In this document: piece by piece, positions 19,808-29,608 of the stretch | Position numbering within the stretch: the stretch's first letter is position 1 | Layout: each line of letters starts with the position of its first letter | From: Pricia antarctica | GTDB taxonomy: Bacteria; Bacteroidota; Bacteroidia; Flavobacteriales; Flavobacteriaceae | Reading direction: 5' to 3' | Length of the DNA: 64,000 bases | Assembly (NCBI GenBank): GCA_011050085.1 | Contig: DRGL01000054.1 | Span: 28,308-92,307 of the forward strand | Notes under the pieces: model-generated | What the model was told of the DNA's origin: nothing | Seen by the model: the letters and a program-made list of their open reading frames with translations, nothing else | Databases searched by the model: none | Made by a program: the position numbers and the translations under genes

Positions 19808-22537
19808 ATGAAAAAATTACTAGGCCTTCTATTTTTGGCCACTTGCTTTTTCACATGCGAAAAAGCAGTTTCACAGGACTCTAATTTTCACATCTATCTC
19901 TGTTTTGGTCAGTCGAATATGCAAGGCGCCACGAAGTCGGAAGCAATGGACAGCATACCTGTGCCTGGATTTGAAATGATGAGTCCGATGGATTGCCCGG
20001 ATTTGAATCGAAGAATTGGAGAATGGTACCCAGCAGTTCCTCCTTTGGCAAGTTGCGATGCCGGACTGTCTCCTGCAGATTATTTTGGTCGTAAAATGGC
20101 TGAGAATGCACCCGAAGGAACTAAAATCGGAGTCATTAATGTAGCGGTTGGTGGTTGTAAAATTGAATTGTACGACAAAGACAATTACAAGAGTTACGTA
20201 GAGACCGCTCCGGATTGGATGCTAAACTGGATCAATGAATACGGTGGCAATCCGTATGGGCGATTGATAGAATTGGCAAAAAAAGCCCAGAAAGACGGTG
20301 TAATAAAAGGTATCCTATTACATCAAGGAGAATCGAATACCGGGGACAGCCTATGGCCAAAAAAAGTAAAAGGGGTCTATGAAAATGTATTGAAGGATTT
20401 AAACCTAAATGGCGCTGAAGTACCTCTGCTAGCAGGTGAACTTTTAAGCGAGGACCAAAACGGAGCCTGCGCCAGCATGAACGAGATCATCAATACGTTG
20501 CCGGACGTAATTCCCAATTCCTACATTATTCCTTCCGATGGCTGCGAAGGTATTCCCGATAGGCTTCATTTTTCCGCCGCAGGATATCGAAAATTAGGTA
20601 AGCGTTATGCTGATCAGATGTTACGATTAGTAGGAAACAAACCAAAAAATATTGAGCTGAATGCTACGAGTCCGGATGGGAAAATTCAACTTACCGTTAA
20701 AATGAAAAACGGAATGCCAACCTATAACCTGGCATTCAATTCCAAGTCCTTTATTTTGGACGCTCCATTGGGTCTCGACACCAATATTGGTGATTTTACT
20801 AAAAATCTCTCCTTAAAAGATAGCTTAGTTGTTTCATCGGTCAACACTACCTATTCGATGGAAAAAATTAAGAAAAGCAATGTGAATTATAAGGCGAACG
20901 AAGCAATTTTCACTTTTTTCAAGGATGGCGTAAACGCCTTTGATTTGATTTTTAACATCAGTGATAACGACGTGGCTTTCCGATATAAATTATATCCGCA
21001 AGAAAATCACATCAGTTGTGTCGTAAAATCGGAAGCTACCGGATTCCGATTTCCGAAAGGCACTAAAAGTTTTCTCTCGAACATGATGACTCCTATGACA
21101 GGATTTGCCCGTACCGCACCAAGCTACGAAAGTGATTATGGGGCAGACATTGCCGTTGAGGAGAATGATTCAAGGGAGGGCTATGTTTTTCCGGGACTCT
21201 TCCATTTAGAAAATAAGGTATGGGTCTTGGTTTCTGAAACAGGAGTTCACAATCAATATCCAGCTTCACATCTAAGCAGTTTTAAGGAGGGGATTTTTAC
21301 GGTAGATTTTCCAAACACTAGTCAAAACAATGGTTTTGGAAGTTCGGGAGCACAAATGGGCCTTCCAAGTTTTACGCCATGGCGAACCCTAACCGTCGGT
21401 GAAACGCTCAAGCCCATCGTGGAGACAACAGTTCCTTTTGATGTGGTAGAGCCACTATACGAACCCAGTATGGACTATTCATACGGACGGGGCACTTGGA
21501 GCTGGATTATTTGGCAGGATCGTAGCATGAATTACGATGATCAGGTGAAATACATTGATCTCGCCGCCGAAATGGACTATGAGTATATACTAATCGATGC
21601 TTGGTGGGACAGCCGCATAGCGTATGAGCGTATGGAAGAACTGATAACCTACGCAAAAGCTAAAGGCGTAGACGTTTTTCTATGGTACAATTCAAACGGA
21701 ACGGCAAACGATGCCTTTCAAACCCCTATGAATAAAATGAATACGGCCATTGCCCGAAAAAAAGAGATGAAATGGCTTAAAGAAGTAGGTGTAAAGGGAA
21801 TCAAGGCCGATTTTTTCGGAGGGGATAAACAGGAAACCATGCGTTTGTATGAGGATATCCTTTCCGACGCAAATGATTATGGACTTATGGTTATTTTTCA
21901 CGGAACCACTCTCCCAAGAGGATGGGAGCGAATGTTTCCCAATTTCATGGGAAGCGAGGCTGTTTTGGCTTCGGAAATGTTGGTGTTTTCGGAAGATGTA
22001 CGCCAGAAAGAAGCCTTTTACGCAACACTGCATCCGTTTATGAGGAATGCCGTAGGAAGTATGGAGTTTGGAGGAACGGTGCTCAACAAATTTTTCAATA
22101 AAGGAAACGCAAAAGGCCAAAAACGTTTGACCAGCGATGTATTTCAATTGGCCACGTCGGTGCTCTATCAAAACCCGATTCAATTTTTTGCGCTTACCCC
22201 GAATAATCTTGACGATGCTCCCGATTGGGCAATTGAATTTATGAAACGCGTTCCTACTACTTGGGATGAAACCTTATTTCTTGACGGGTATCCGGGAAAA
22301 TATGCCATACTAGCTAGAAGACATGAGAAACAATGGTATATCACAGGTGTTAATGCCCAGAAAGAGACTATAAACATCGACTTGACCTTGCCCATGTTCA
22401 ACAAAGGCGATGAATTGAAAATACTAAAAGATGACGAACAGCTCAAAGGCAGCTTGAATAGCTCCAAATTAAAAAAAGACAAACAAATATCCATCCAAAT
22501 CCCCAGCATGGGTGGCATCATCATTACAAATGAATGA
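19808..22537 (+). CDS. CE6 acetylesterase - GH97 glycosidase fusion
   Basis: A two-enzyme polypeptide of 909 residues. After a signal sequence (1-23), residues about 25-278 form an SGNH/CE6-type esterase with S36 in CFGQSNMQG, GILLHQGESN as block III, and D251/H254 in GIPDRLHFSAAGYR. Residues about 282-909 are a complete GH97: N-terminal beta-super-sandwich (NIELNATSPDGKIQLTV), TIM barrel with YEYILIDAWWD, and GIKADFFGGD, whose D668 matches the nucleophile of retaining GH97 alpha-galactosidases. The inverting SusB-type glutamate arrangement is not evident. Predicted action is deacetylation plus removal of an alpha-linked sugar, possibly galactose, from the same side chain. The fusion is continuous, with no internal stop. 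A weak lipobox-like FFTC (C17) leaves surface anchoring open. Confidence 0.9.
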   Translation: MKKLLGLLFLATCFFTCEKAVSQDSNFHIYLCFGQSNMQGATKSEAMDSIPVPGFEMMSPMDCPDLNRRIGEWYPAVPPLASCDAGLSPADYFGRKMAENAPEGTKIGVINVAVGGCKIELYDKDNYKSYVETAPDWMLNWINEYGGNPYGRLIELAKKAQKDGVIKGILLHQGESNTGDSLWPKKVKGVYENVLKDLNLNGAEVPLLAGELLSEDQNGACASMNEIINTLPDVIPNSYIIPSDGCEGIPDRLHFSAAGYRKLGKRYADQMLRLVGNKPKNIELNATSPDGKIQLTVKMKNGMPTYNLAFNSKSFILDAPLGLDTNIGDFTKNLSLKDSLVVSSVNTTYSMEKIKKSNVNYKANEAIFTFFKDGVNAFDLIFNISDNDVAFRYKLYPQENHISCVVKSEATGFRFPKGTKSFLSNMMTPMTGFARTAPSYESDYGADIAVEENDSREGYVFPGLFHLENKVWVLVSETGVHNQYPASHLSSFKEGIFTVDFPNTSQNNGFGSSGAQMGLPSFTPWRTLTVGETLKPIVETTVPFDVVEPLYEPSMDYSYGRGTWSWIIWQDRSMNYDDQVKYIDLAAEMDYEYILIDAWWDSRIAYERMEELITYAKAKGVDVFLWYNSNGTANDAFQTPMNKMNTAIARKKEMKWLKEVGVKGIKADFFGGDKQETMRLYEDILSDANDYGLMVIFHGTTLPRGWERMFPNFMGSEAVLASEMLVFSEDVRQKEAFYATLHPFMRNAVGSMEFGGTVLNKFFNKGNAKGQKRLTSDVFQLATSVLYQNPIQFFALTPNNLDDAPDWAIEFMKRVPTTWDETLFLDGYPGKYAILARRHEKQWYITGVNAQKETINIDLTLPMFNKGDELKILKDDEQLKGSLNSSKLKKDKQISIQIPSMGGIIITNE

Positions 22538-22580
22538 TTTCACCTAAGTCCGAATACAATAGAAAATCCAACATTTCTAA

Positions 22581-24515
<1,935 letters not shown>

Positions 24516-24535
24516 AAACTGAAATTTGGATATAA

Positions 24536-24570
24536 TGCTATGCCATACCTAACTTAGGGATAGCATAGCA
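24536..24570. terminator. Putative bidirectional terminator hairpin
   Basis: TGCTATGC (24536-24543) pairs with GCATAGCA (24563-24570), and the interior contains CCTAA-C-TTAGG. It lies exactly between the convergent 3' ends of the double esterase gene and the RraA-like gene. T tracts are weak on both sides, so the call rests on stem and position. Confidence 0.55.
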
Positions 24571-24577
24571 TAAATAT

Positions 24578-25519
24578 TTACCAAGTCCTTTTCTTTAATA
24601 TTTCCTCAATTTGTTCTTTGGATACTGGAAGGTCATCAATATGTTCGTTGAGCCATTTGCTAAAATCCTTTTCGATATCATCGGCCCAACGGGTATCAAT
24701 TTGTCCGGCCGTGTAAACACCTTCCTTTATGCGCAAATGTCCGAACATATCCCGTAAACGAACCACCTCTGAGGTAGTTGCCACTTTCTCTGCCAAATGT
24801 GGCGGAATGAAGGTCACCACGCCCATTTTTCCTAAGACCACATCGCCGGGCATGACCGTTACCGTTCTAATTCGGGTTGGCCGATTGATGCCTATCAGCA
24901 TCGTATTCAAATCCCCTGGTGGATTATGGTGCGAGGCATCATAGCTCGTGTAATACGAAGTAAACCCTCCAATTTCCATCAAGCCCTCAACATCCCTAAG
25001 TGCACCGTCGTAAACAATACCATTTCCCGTTTTGGCAAAAATCGCATTGCCCACATTGTCACCAATGGTAGGACCGTCCTTGTCCGCCCCGAATTGGTCG
25101 GCTACATACACATCCCCTTTTACCAAAATATCTACGGGCCACGTATTTTGTCCACGTTTGCCCTGGGCCTTTCCGCGATCATCTATGGCTTTCCACACAT
25201 CGGGACGCCCTGGCATAAAGGTGGCCGTTACCGCACGACCGACCAAAACACTATCGGGGTCGATCAATTTCCAATCCTCCGCAATTTGATAGCGGTAACC
25301 TTCGTTCTTCATGACTGCCCAAGCTTCCTCAACGCTAACGGATTTCATCCTCTTTAGAAGCGCATCCGATACTTTCGGCCTTCCGTCCCCAAAACGTTCA
25401 CCCTTCCATTCCGGGGTCAAGAAGATTAGCTCTTCCCTATCGATTTGCTGGGCCATCATTTGGGTTGCCAGACCGACAAGAACCATTAAGAGCATATACT
25501 TTTTTCGTAACATAGTCAT
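24578..25519 (-). CDS. Exported RraA-family aldolase/decarboxylase-like protein, copy A
   Basis: 313 residues. The core (about 60-290) is the RraA/HMG-aldolase fold, with the family signature GNGIVYDGALRD ending in R175-D176, the substrate- and metal-binding pair of 4-hydroxy-4-methyl-2-oxoglutarate aldolases. The N-terminus (MLRKKYMLLMVLVGLATQMMAQQ) is a clear Sec signal peptide, which rules out the cytoplasmic RNase E regulator role of E. coli RraA. Expected chemistry is retro-aldol cleavage or decarboxylation of a 2-keto acid with a divalent metal, in the periplasm. It lies 21 bp downstream of a Tat-exported dehydratase and ends the minus-strand block. A paralogue of identical length is at 28478. 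Start could also be the Met two codons later. The substrate is unknown. Confidence 0.85.
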   Translation of the reverse strand: MTMLRKKYMLLMVLVGLATQMMAQQIDREELIFLTPEWKGERFGDGRPKVSDALLKRMKSVSVEEAWAVMKNEGYRYQIAEDWKLIDPDSVLVGRAVTATFMPGRPDVWKAIDDRGKAQGKRGQNTWPVDILVKGDVYVADQFGADKDGPTIGDNVGNAIFAKTGNGIVYDGALRDVEGLMEIGGFTSYYTSYDASHHNPPGDLNTMLIGINRPTRIRTVTVMPGDVVLGKMGVVTFIPPHLAEKVATTSEVVRLRDMFGHLRIKEGVYTAGQIDTRWADDIEKDFSKWLNEHIDDLPVSKEQIEEILKKRTW

Positions 25520-25540
25520 CCCTATTTAATGTGTTAACAA

Positions 25541-26830
25541 TTATTCAAAAAACGGCACCCCCTCCGGCGCATACTTCTTCATGGCCTCTTCGTTGATATC
25601 TACCCCGATGCCAGGTTTATCGGAAACTTTCACAAAGCTGTCCTTCACCCAATCCGCCTCGTCATAGGTTACAATTTCCTTGAACATGGGATCCGTATGG
25701 AAATAGGATTGCCACTCCATCAAATGAAAATTAGGAACTGAGGCGCAGACATGCGCACATGCCATGGCACCCAAAAATGAAGCCACCATATGGGGCGAGA
25801 AGGGTACATAGTACAGGTTGGCAAGGTTGGCGATGCGCTGCCCTTCCCCTAGTCCGCCGCATTTCTGCAGATCTGGCATTATGATATCCACGCCGTTGTC
25901 CAGCAATTGCTTGAAGCCGTGGCCGAGATACACGTTCTCTCCTGCCGAAATGGGCGTACTGGTCTCTTCCGCCAGGGTCTTGAAGGCATCGAAATTTTCT
26001 GCGGGAATCGGCTCCTCCAACCAGGTAAGGTTAAGGTCTTCCACCTTTTTGGCGATGGTCTGCGCGGTAACGTGGTCGTAACGCCCATGCATATCTACGC
26101 AAAGGTCGATTTTCGGGCCGACAGCTTCCCTTACGGCAGCAAGTTGATCGTACATCCGTATGATTTCACCCGGACTAGCGGTCCAGTTATAGCGGTCGTA
26201 TTTATCGGGATCACCTGCATAATCGAGGTCGAATTTCAAGGCGTTGAAACCCCAGTTGTCCATAGCGTCCTTCGCGGCGGTGGCAAAGTCATCCGGGGAG
26301 GGGAATTTTACCCGATACAAAGCGGTATCGCAGTACACCCTTACCTTGTCCCTGAACTTACCGCCCAATAATTGATAGACCGGTAAGTCGAGCGCCTTTC
26401 CCGACAAATCCCATAAAGCGGTCTCGATCGCGGAGAGCACGGCTACGTACATTCCAGATTGTCCGCCTCCGAAGTGACCGCCCCTACGAATGTCCTCAAA
26501 GATCCTATGGATGTTGAAGGGGCTCTGGTCTTTCAACCTTCTCCCGAACATCTGAACCAGATGATAAGTCCCCGCAACCGCATCTACCCCTTCCCCGCAA
26601 CCATAGATGCCCTGATTGGTATATATTTTGACGAACAGGCTACTCCCCCTTTTTATGTAACCGCATTTAACTTCCGTGATCTTCAGATCGGAAGGTGCCG
26701 ACAATTTTGGGTCTTTATCGATTGCTTTTTGATATTCCGTACCGTATGCCGCGGATGGCACCACCCCTAGACCGGCACCGGCCATGAGCGATTTCGATAT
26801 AAACGATCTTCTAGAATTTTTCATAACCAA
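25541..26830 (-). CDS. Tat-exported enolase-superfamily sugar-acid dehydratase, copy A
   Basis: 429 residues of the mandelate racemase/galactonate dehydratase-like group, which abstract the proton alpha to a carboxylate and usually dehydrate aldonic or aldaric acids to 2-keto-3-deoxy acids. The N-terminus has a twin-arginine signal (NSRRSFISK, R7-R8, then a hydrophobic stretch ending PSAAYG), so a folded, metal-loaded enzyme is exported. Metal ligands are D246 (VDMHGRY), E272/E273 (WLEEP) and E298 (SAGENVY); base candidates are H248 and H347 (FSPHMV), as in galactonate dehydratases. The two lines I counted run 55-57% G+C against about 42% in the carbohydrate operon. It is 37 bp after the BASS transporter gene and 21 bp before RraA copy A. 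Start may be the Met at codon 3. Confidence 0.88.
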   Translation of the reverse strand: MVMKNSRRSFISKSLMAGAGLGVVPSAAYGTEYQKAIDKDPKLSAPSDLKITEVKCGYIKRGSSLFVKIYTNQGIYGCGEGVDAVAGTYHLVQMFGRRLKDQSPFNIHRIFEDIRRGGHFGGGQSGMYVAVLSAIETALWDLSGKALDLPVYQLLGGKFRDKVRVYCDTALYRVKFPSPDDFATAAKDAMDNWGFNALKFDLDYAGDPDKYDRYNWTASPGEIIRMYDQLAAVREAVGPKIDLCVDMHGRYDHVTAQTIAKKVEDLNLTWLEEPIPAENFDAFKTLAEETSTPISAGENVYLGHGFKQLLDNGVDIIMPDLQKCGGLGEGQRIANLANLYYVPFSPHMVASFLGAMACAHVCASVPNFHLMEWQSYFHTDPMFKEIVTYDEADWVKDSFVKVSDKPGIGVDINEEAMKKYAPEGVPFFE

Positions 26831-26867
26831 AGTGTTTTTTTAAGTTGAACAGTATATATCCTGTATA

Positions 26868-27977
26868 TCATGGACCGACTACCGTAGGTCCTGGATTTTC
26901 GCGCGTAGGTCTTCCGTGCCAATACGAGGCCAGAACGGAGCCCGTTATGTTCATAAGCGGTCCGAATACGGCGGGGGCAAGCCCCATGGTCGCGATTTTT
27001 CCAAGACTGTTGGCAATTCCAGAGGCCAGACCTGCATTCTGCATGCCCACCTCGATCGCGATCGTTCTGGCATCCTCTTCCGACATTTTGAACAATCTTG
27101 CGTACCAATAGCCTAGAAGGTAGCCGAAAACGTTGTGTACAAGAACGAGAACCATCAGGATGCCGCCTATCTCAAGCAAGCTATCCCTGCCCGCAGCCGT
27201 AATAATGGTAATAATTAGTCCAATGGCCAGCATCGAAATCAGCGGCATGGCCCTAGCTAGCCAGCTAACCCGATTCCCGAAAATCCTATTGAATAATAGT
27301 CCAGCACCAATGGGCAGTATTATCATTTTTACAATACTCCACATCATCGCCAAAACGTCTATTTCAATGAACTCACCGGCAAATACCTTCATCATAAGTG
27401 GTGTCAGAAATGGCGCAAGTAGCGTTGCCAAAGAGGTTATGGTAATTGAAAGTGCAACATTCGCATTGGCCAAGAAAGCCATTACGTTCGATGCAACGCC
27501 ACTTGGCGAACATCCGATAAGAACAATCCCTGCAGCAATTTCAGGGGGAAAATTGCTGAACTGGGCTAAAAGATAGCCCACTATCGGCATTACGATCAAT
27601 TGTGCCGAAACTCCGATAAAAACCCCTTTTGGCGCTTGAAATACTTGGGCAAAATCTTTGATGCTCATCGTAGTACCCATCCCGAACATAATGACCTGGA
27701 TCAAGGGTATGATCAAGGCTGTGTACTTAAAATCACCAAAATTGGTAAAATAGGCAGGATAATATAGAGCTGCAGTAACCCCAGCAAAAATCATGGTAGT
27801 AAATACCAGGCCTTTCATCTTTGCATAACCATTAAAGCCTAATGCCAACAACGCAAATAAACCAAGTATAAAAGGACCGGCTTGATCTAGATTTCCGCTG
27901 ATGATCATGCCGATAACAACTATGAACAAAAGACCGGCAAGGCCCAACGCGATTGAATATATATTAAGTTTTCCCAA
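26868..27977 (-). CDS. BASS-family (bile acid:sodium symporter-like) transporter
   Basis: 369 residues, about nine to ten hydrophobic helices, inner membrane. Family motifs are CSPSGVASN (crossover region) and EVGMQNAGLASG. BASS proteins are sodium-coupled carriers of organic anions; besides bile acids, known substrates include pyruvate (plant BASS2) and pantoate. It is placed between a DUF4440 protein and a Tat-exported dehydratase, with exported RraA-like aldolases on both sides, so import of a small keto acid produced in the periplasm is the natural hypothesis. The N-terminus has extra hydrophobic helices (residues about 5-55) ahead of the core. Gaps to its neighbours are 11 and 37 bp, consistent with one operon. 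Confidence 0.87.
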   Translation of the reverse strand: MGKLNIYSIALGLAGLLFIVVIGMIISGNLDQAGPFILGLFALLALGFNGYAKMKGLVFTTMIFAGVTAALYYPAYFTNFGDFKYTALIIPLIQVIMFGMGTTMSIKDFAQVFQAPKGVFIGVSAQLIVMPIVGYLLAQFSNFPPEIAAGIVLIGCSPSGVASNVMAFLANANVALSITITSLATLLAPFLTPLMMKVFAGEFIEIDVLAMMWSIVKMIILPIGAGLLFNRIFGNRVSWLARAMPLISMLAIGLIITIITAAGRDSLLEIGGILMVLVLVHNVFGYLLGYWYARLFKMSEEDARTIAIEVGMQNAGLASGIANSLGKIATMGLAPAVFGPLMNITGSVLASYWHGRPTRENPGPTVVGP

Positions 27978-27988
27978 GGGTCGATTTT

Positions 27989-28459
27989 TTAAAGTTTAAA
28001 TGCTTGTCTTGCCACCAATTTCCATTCATTTTCTTTCTGGAAAATCAACAGACAGCCAATGTTTACTTCCGCCGGCTCACCATTATTGGTGCCTTCTCCC
28101 TTAAAAATGTGACGCACCATACCTATTGAACCTGAGGTTGTAATTTTTTGATCAACAGGAGTTATCGAAGCAAATTGAAACGAACCGTTCAACACGCCAT
28201 TTATAAATTCGGACTGGTTTTCAATCGTACCGCTGGAATGGCCATAGGTTAATGCCTCCATGGTCAGTTCTTGAAGCCCAGAACTATCCTTTTTAACCAT
28301 GGCATTATATAACTCCGTGACCGTATTTTCAATCTTAGCAATTTCATCCGTATTACTTTGGGCCAGTAGACTTTTCGAGCTGCCTAAAATGCAAAGTACT
28401 ACTAGGTAAAAAGGTATGCATGAAGTTACTATTCGAAATCGTAAATTCTGATTATTCAT
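27989..28459 (-). CDS. Exported DUF4440/SnoaL-like small protein
   Basis: 156 residues: signal peptide (about 1-34, ending SLLAQS) and a cone-shaped NTF2/SnoaL-like domain (IAKIENTVTELYNAMVKKDSSGLQELT ... LLIFQKENEWKLVARQAFKL, given here in parts). Such domains bind small ligands or act as isomerases or dehydratases; no catalytic residues can be assigned. It lies 18 bp after RraA copy B and 11 bp before the transporter, so it is probably part of the same periplasmic pathway, perhaps as an isomerase or binding partner. Function unknown. Confidence 0.75.
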   Translation of the reverse strand: MNNQNLRFRIVTSCIPFYLVVLCILGSSKSLLAQSNTDEIAKIENTVTELYNAMVKKDSSGLQELTMEALTYGHSSGTIENQSEFINGVLNGSFQFASITPVDQKITTSGSIGMVRHIFKGEGTNNGEPAEVNIGCLLIFQKENEWKLVARQAFKL

Positions 28460-28477
28460 AATAATTGTTATTTCAAG

Positions 28478-29419
28478 TTAGTAATCTTTTCTAGTCGCCA
28501 TGTAGTCGTTAAGTTCTTTTCGGGTCATAGGTAATTTACTATCCGGATATGAGCTTAACCAATTCTTAAAATCTGCCTTGATTTCGTCTGTCCATCTCGT
28601 ATCGATTTGGCCAGCAGTATATTTTTTTTCCCGTAGTCTTTGAAATCCGAAAAGGTCCCTTAATCCGACAATCTCTGAAGAAAGCACCAATTCCGAAGCC
28701 AAATACGAAGGGATGAAAATAGTGCCATGACGGTTTGCCAGAACGACGTCGCCAGGTAATACGGTTGCCCTACCGATACGAATGGGAACATTTATAGCGG
28801 TCAACATTTCTTCCTGCAGGTAAGAGGGGTCGGCGCCTCTATACCAACCATTAAATCCTTCAATATCGAGCAAACCGGCAACATCCCTAACACCACCATC
28901 GAAAATTACCCCGTTTTTGGAATTTGCATATATAGCATTTCCCAAATTAGATCCTATAAGCGTGCCGTCAATAATTCGACCGTATCCATCTGCAACATAT
29001 ACATCGCCGGTGACCAGTTGTTGAATAGGCCAAGAATTGCTTCCTCCGATGGTATCCCTGCTTTCATTAGCGCCTTTTATCTTTACCAACTGCTGATAAT
29101 CTGGCCTTTGCGGCATGTATTGTGCTGTAACGACCCTACCGGTCATAGCACTATCTTCATGTATAATCTCCCATCCGCCTTCGTATTGATTATGAAAGCC
29201 TTTTCCTCTCAAATATCCCCACGCTTCCTCAATTTGAATTTTTTTCATTCGCTTTAGTAAGGCATCCGAAACTTTTGGCCTTCCGTCCTTGAATCGATCA
29301 CCGGTCCAATTTGAGGTCAAATCCTTAATATATTCCGCTGAGCCAGCAACCCCTTGAGCCTGAGAAGCGAACATCCCCAAAAAGCATAAACATGAAAGTA
29401 GTAATCTTAATTTTTTCAT
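28478..29419 (-). CDS. Exported RraA-family aldolase/decarboxylase-like protein, copy B
   Basis: 313 residues, paralogous to the gene at 24578 along its whole length (shared segments include GDGRPKVSDALLKRMK-like and GQIDTRW near the C-terminus). The signal peptide is MKKLRLLLSCLCFLGMFASQAQG. The RraA signature KNGVIFDGGVRD gives R178-D179 as substrate/metal residues. The best reading is an extracytoplasmic 2-keto-acid aldolase or decarboxylase rather than an RNase regulator. It is separated from the upstream dehydratase (29609) by 189 bp containing a perfect hairpin, and leads directly into the DUF4440 and transporter genes. Confidence 0.84.
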   Translation of the reverse strand: MKKLRLLLSCLCFLGMFASQAQGVAGSAEYIKDLTSNWTGDRFKDGRPKVSDALLKRMKKIQIEEAWGYLRGKGFHNQYEGGWEIIHEDSAMTGRVVTAQYMPQRPDYQQLVKIKGANESRDTIGGSNSWPIQQLVTGDVYVADGYGRIIDGTLIGSNLGNAIYANSKNGVIFDGGVRDVAGLLDIEGFNGWYRGADPSYLQEEMLTAINVPIRIGRATVLPGDVVLANRHGTIFIPSYLASELVLSSEIVGLRDLFGFQRLREKKYTAGQIDTRWTDEIKADFKNWLSSYPDSKLPMTRKELNDYMATRKDY

Positions 29420-29488
29420 TTACGATTTCATTTAAGTTCTCCTATTTGGAGAGTATTTAAAAAATAATTTCTAAATCAGTTAGGACAG

Positions 29489-29512
29489 GAACTTTCCCAG
29501 TAGGGAAAGTTC
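29489..29512. repeat. Perfect 10-bp inverted repeat (hairpin) within the dehydratase-aldolase block
   Basis: GAACTTTCCC (29489-29498) and GGGAAAGTTC (29503-29512) enclose the loop AGTA. It lies 70-120 bp upstream of RraA copy B and just beyond the 3' end of the dehydratase gene at 29609. There is no T tract on either strand, so it is not a classical terminator. It may be a transcript-processing or partial-termination hairpin, or a protein-binding palindrome. Confidence 0.55.
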
Positions 29513-29608
29513 GCAGACCCAACTTTTGCTAATTCAAACTTGCAATCCAGTATTCTCAACTCCACGGTTTACGATCATGTTTTAGAAGACAGTTCGATTC
29601 GCACCCTT

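Noticed and set aside
24578..29419. Annotation of the two RraA-like proteins as ribonuclease E inhibitors
   Set aside because: Both have Sec signal peptides and sit with exported dehydratases; an RNA-metabolism role is not plausible.
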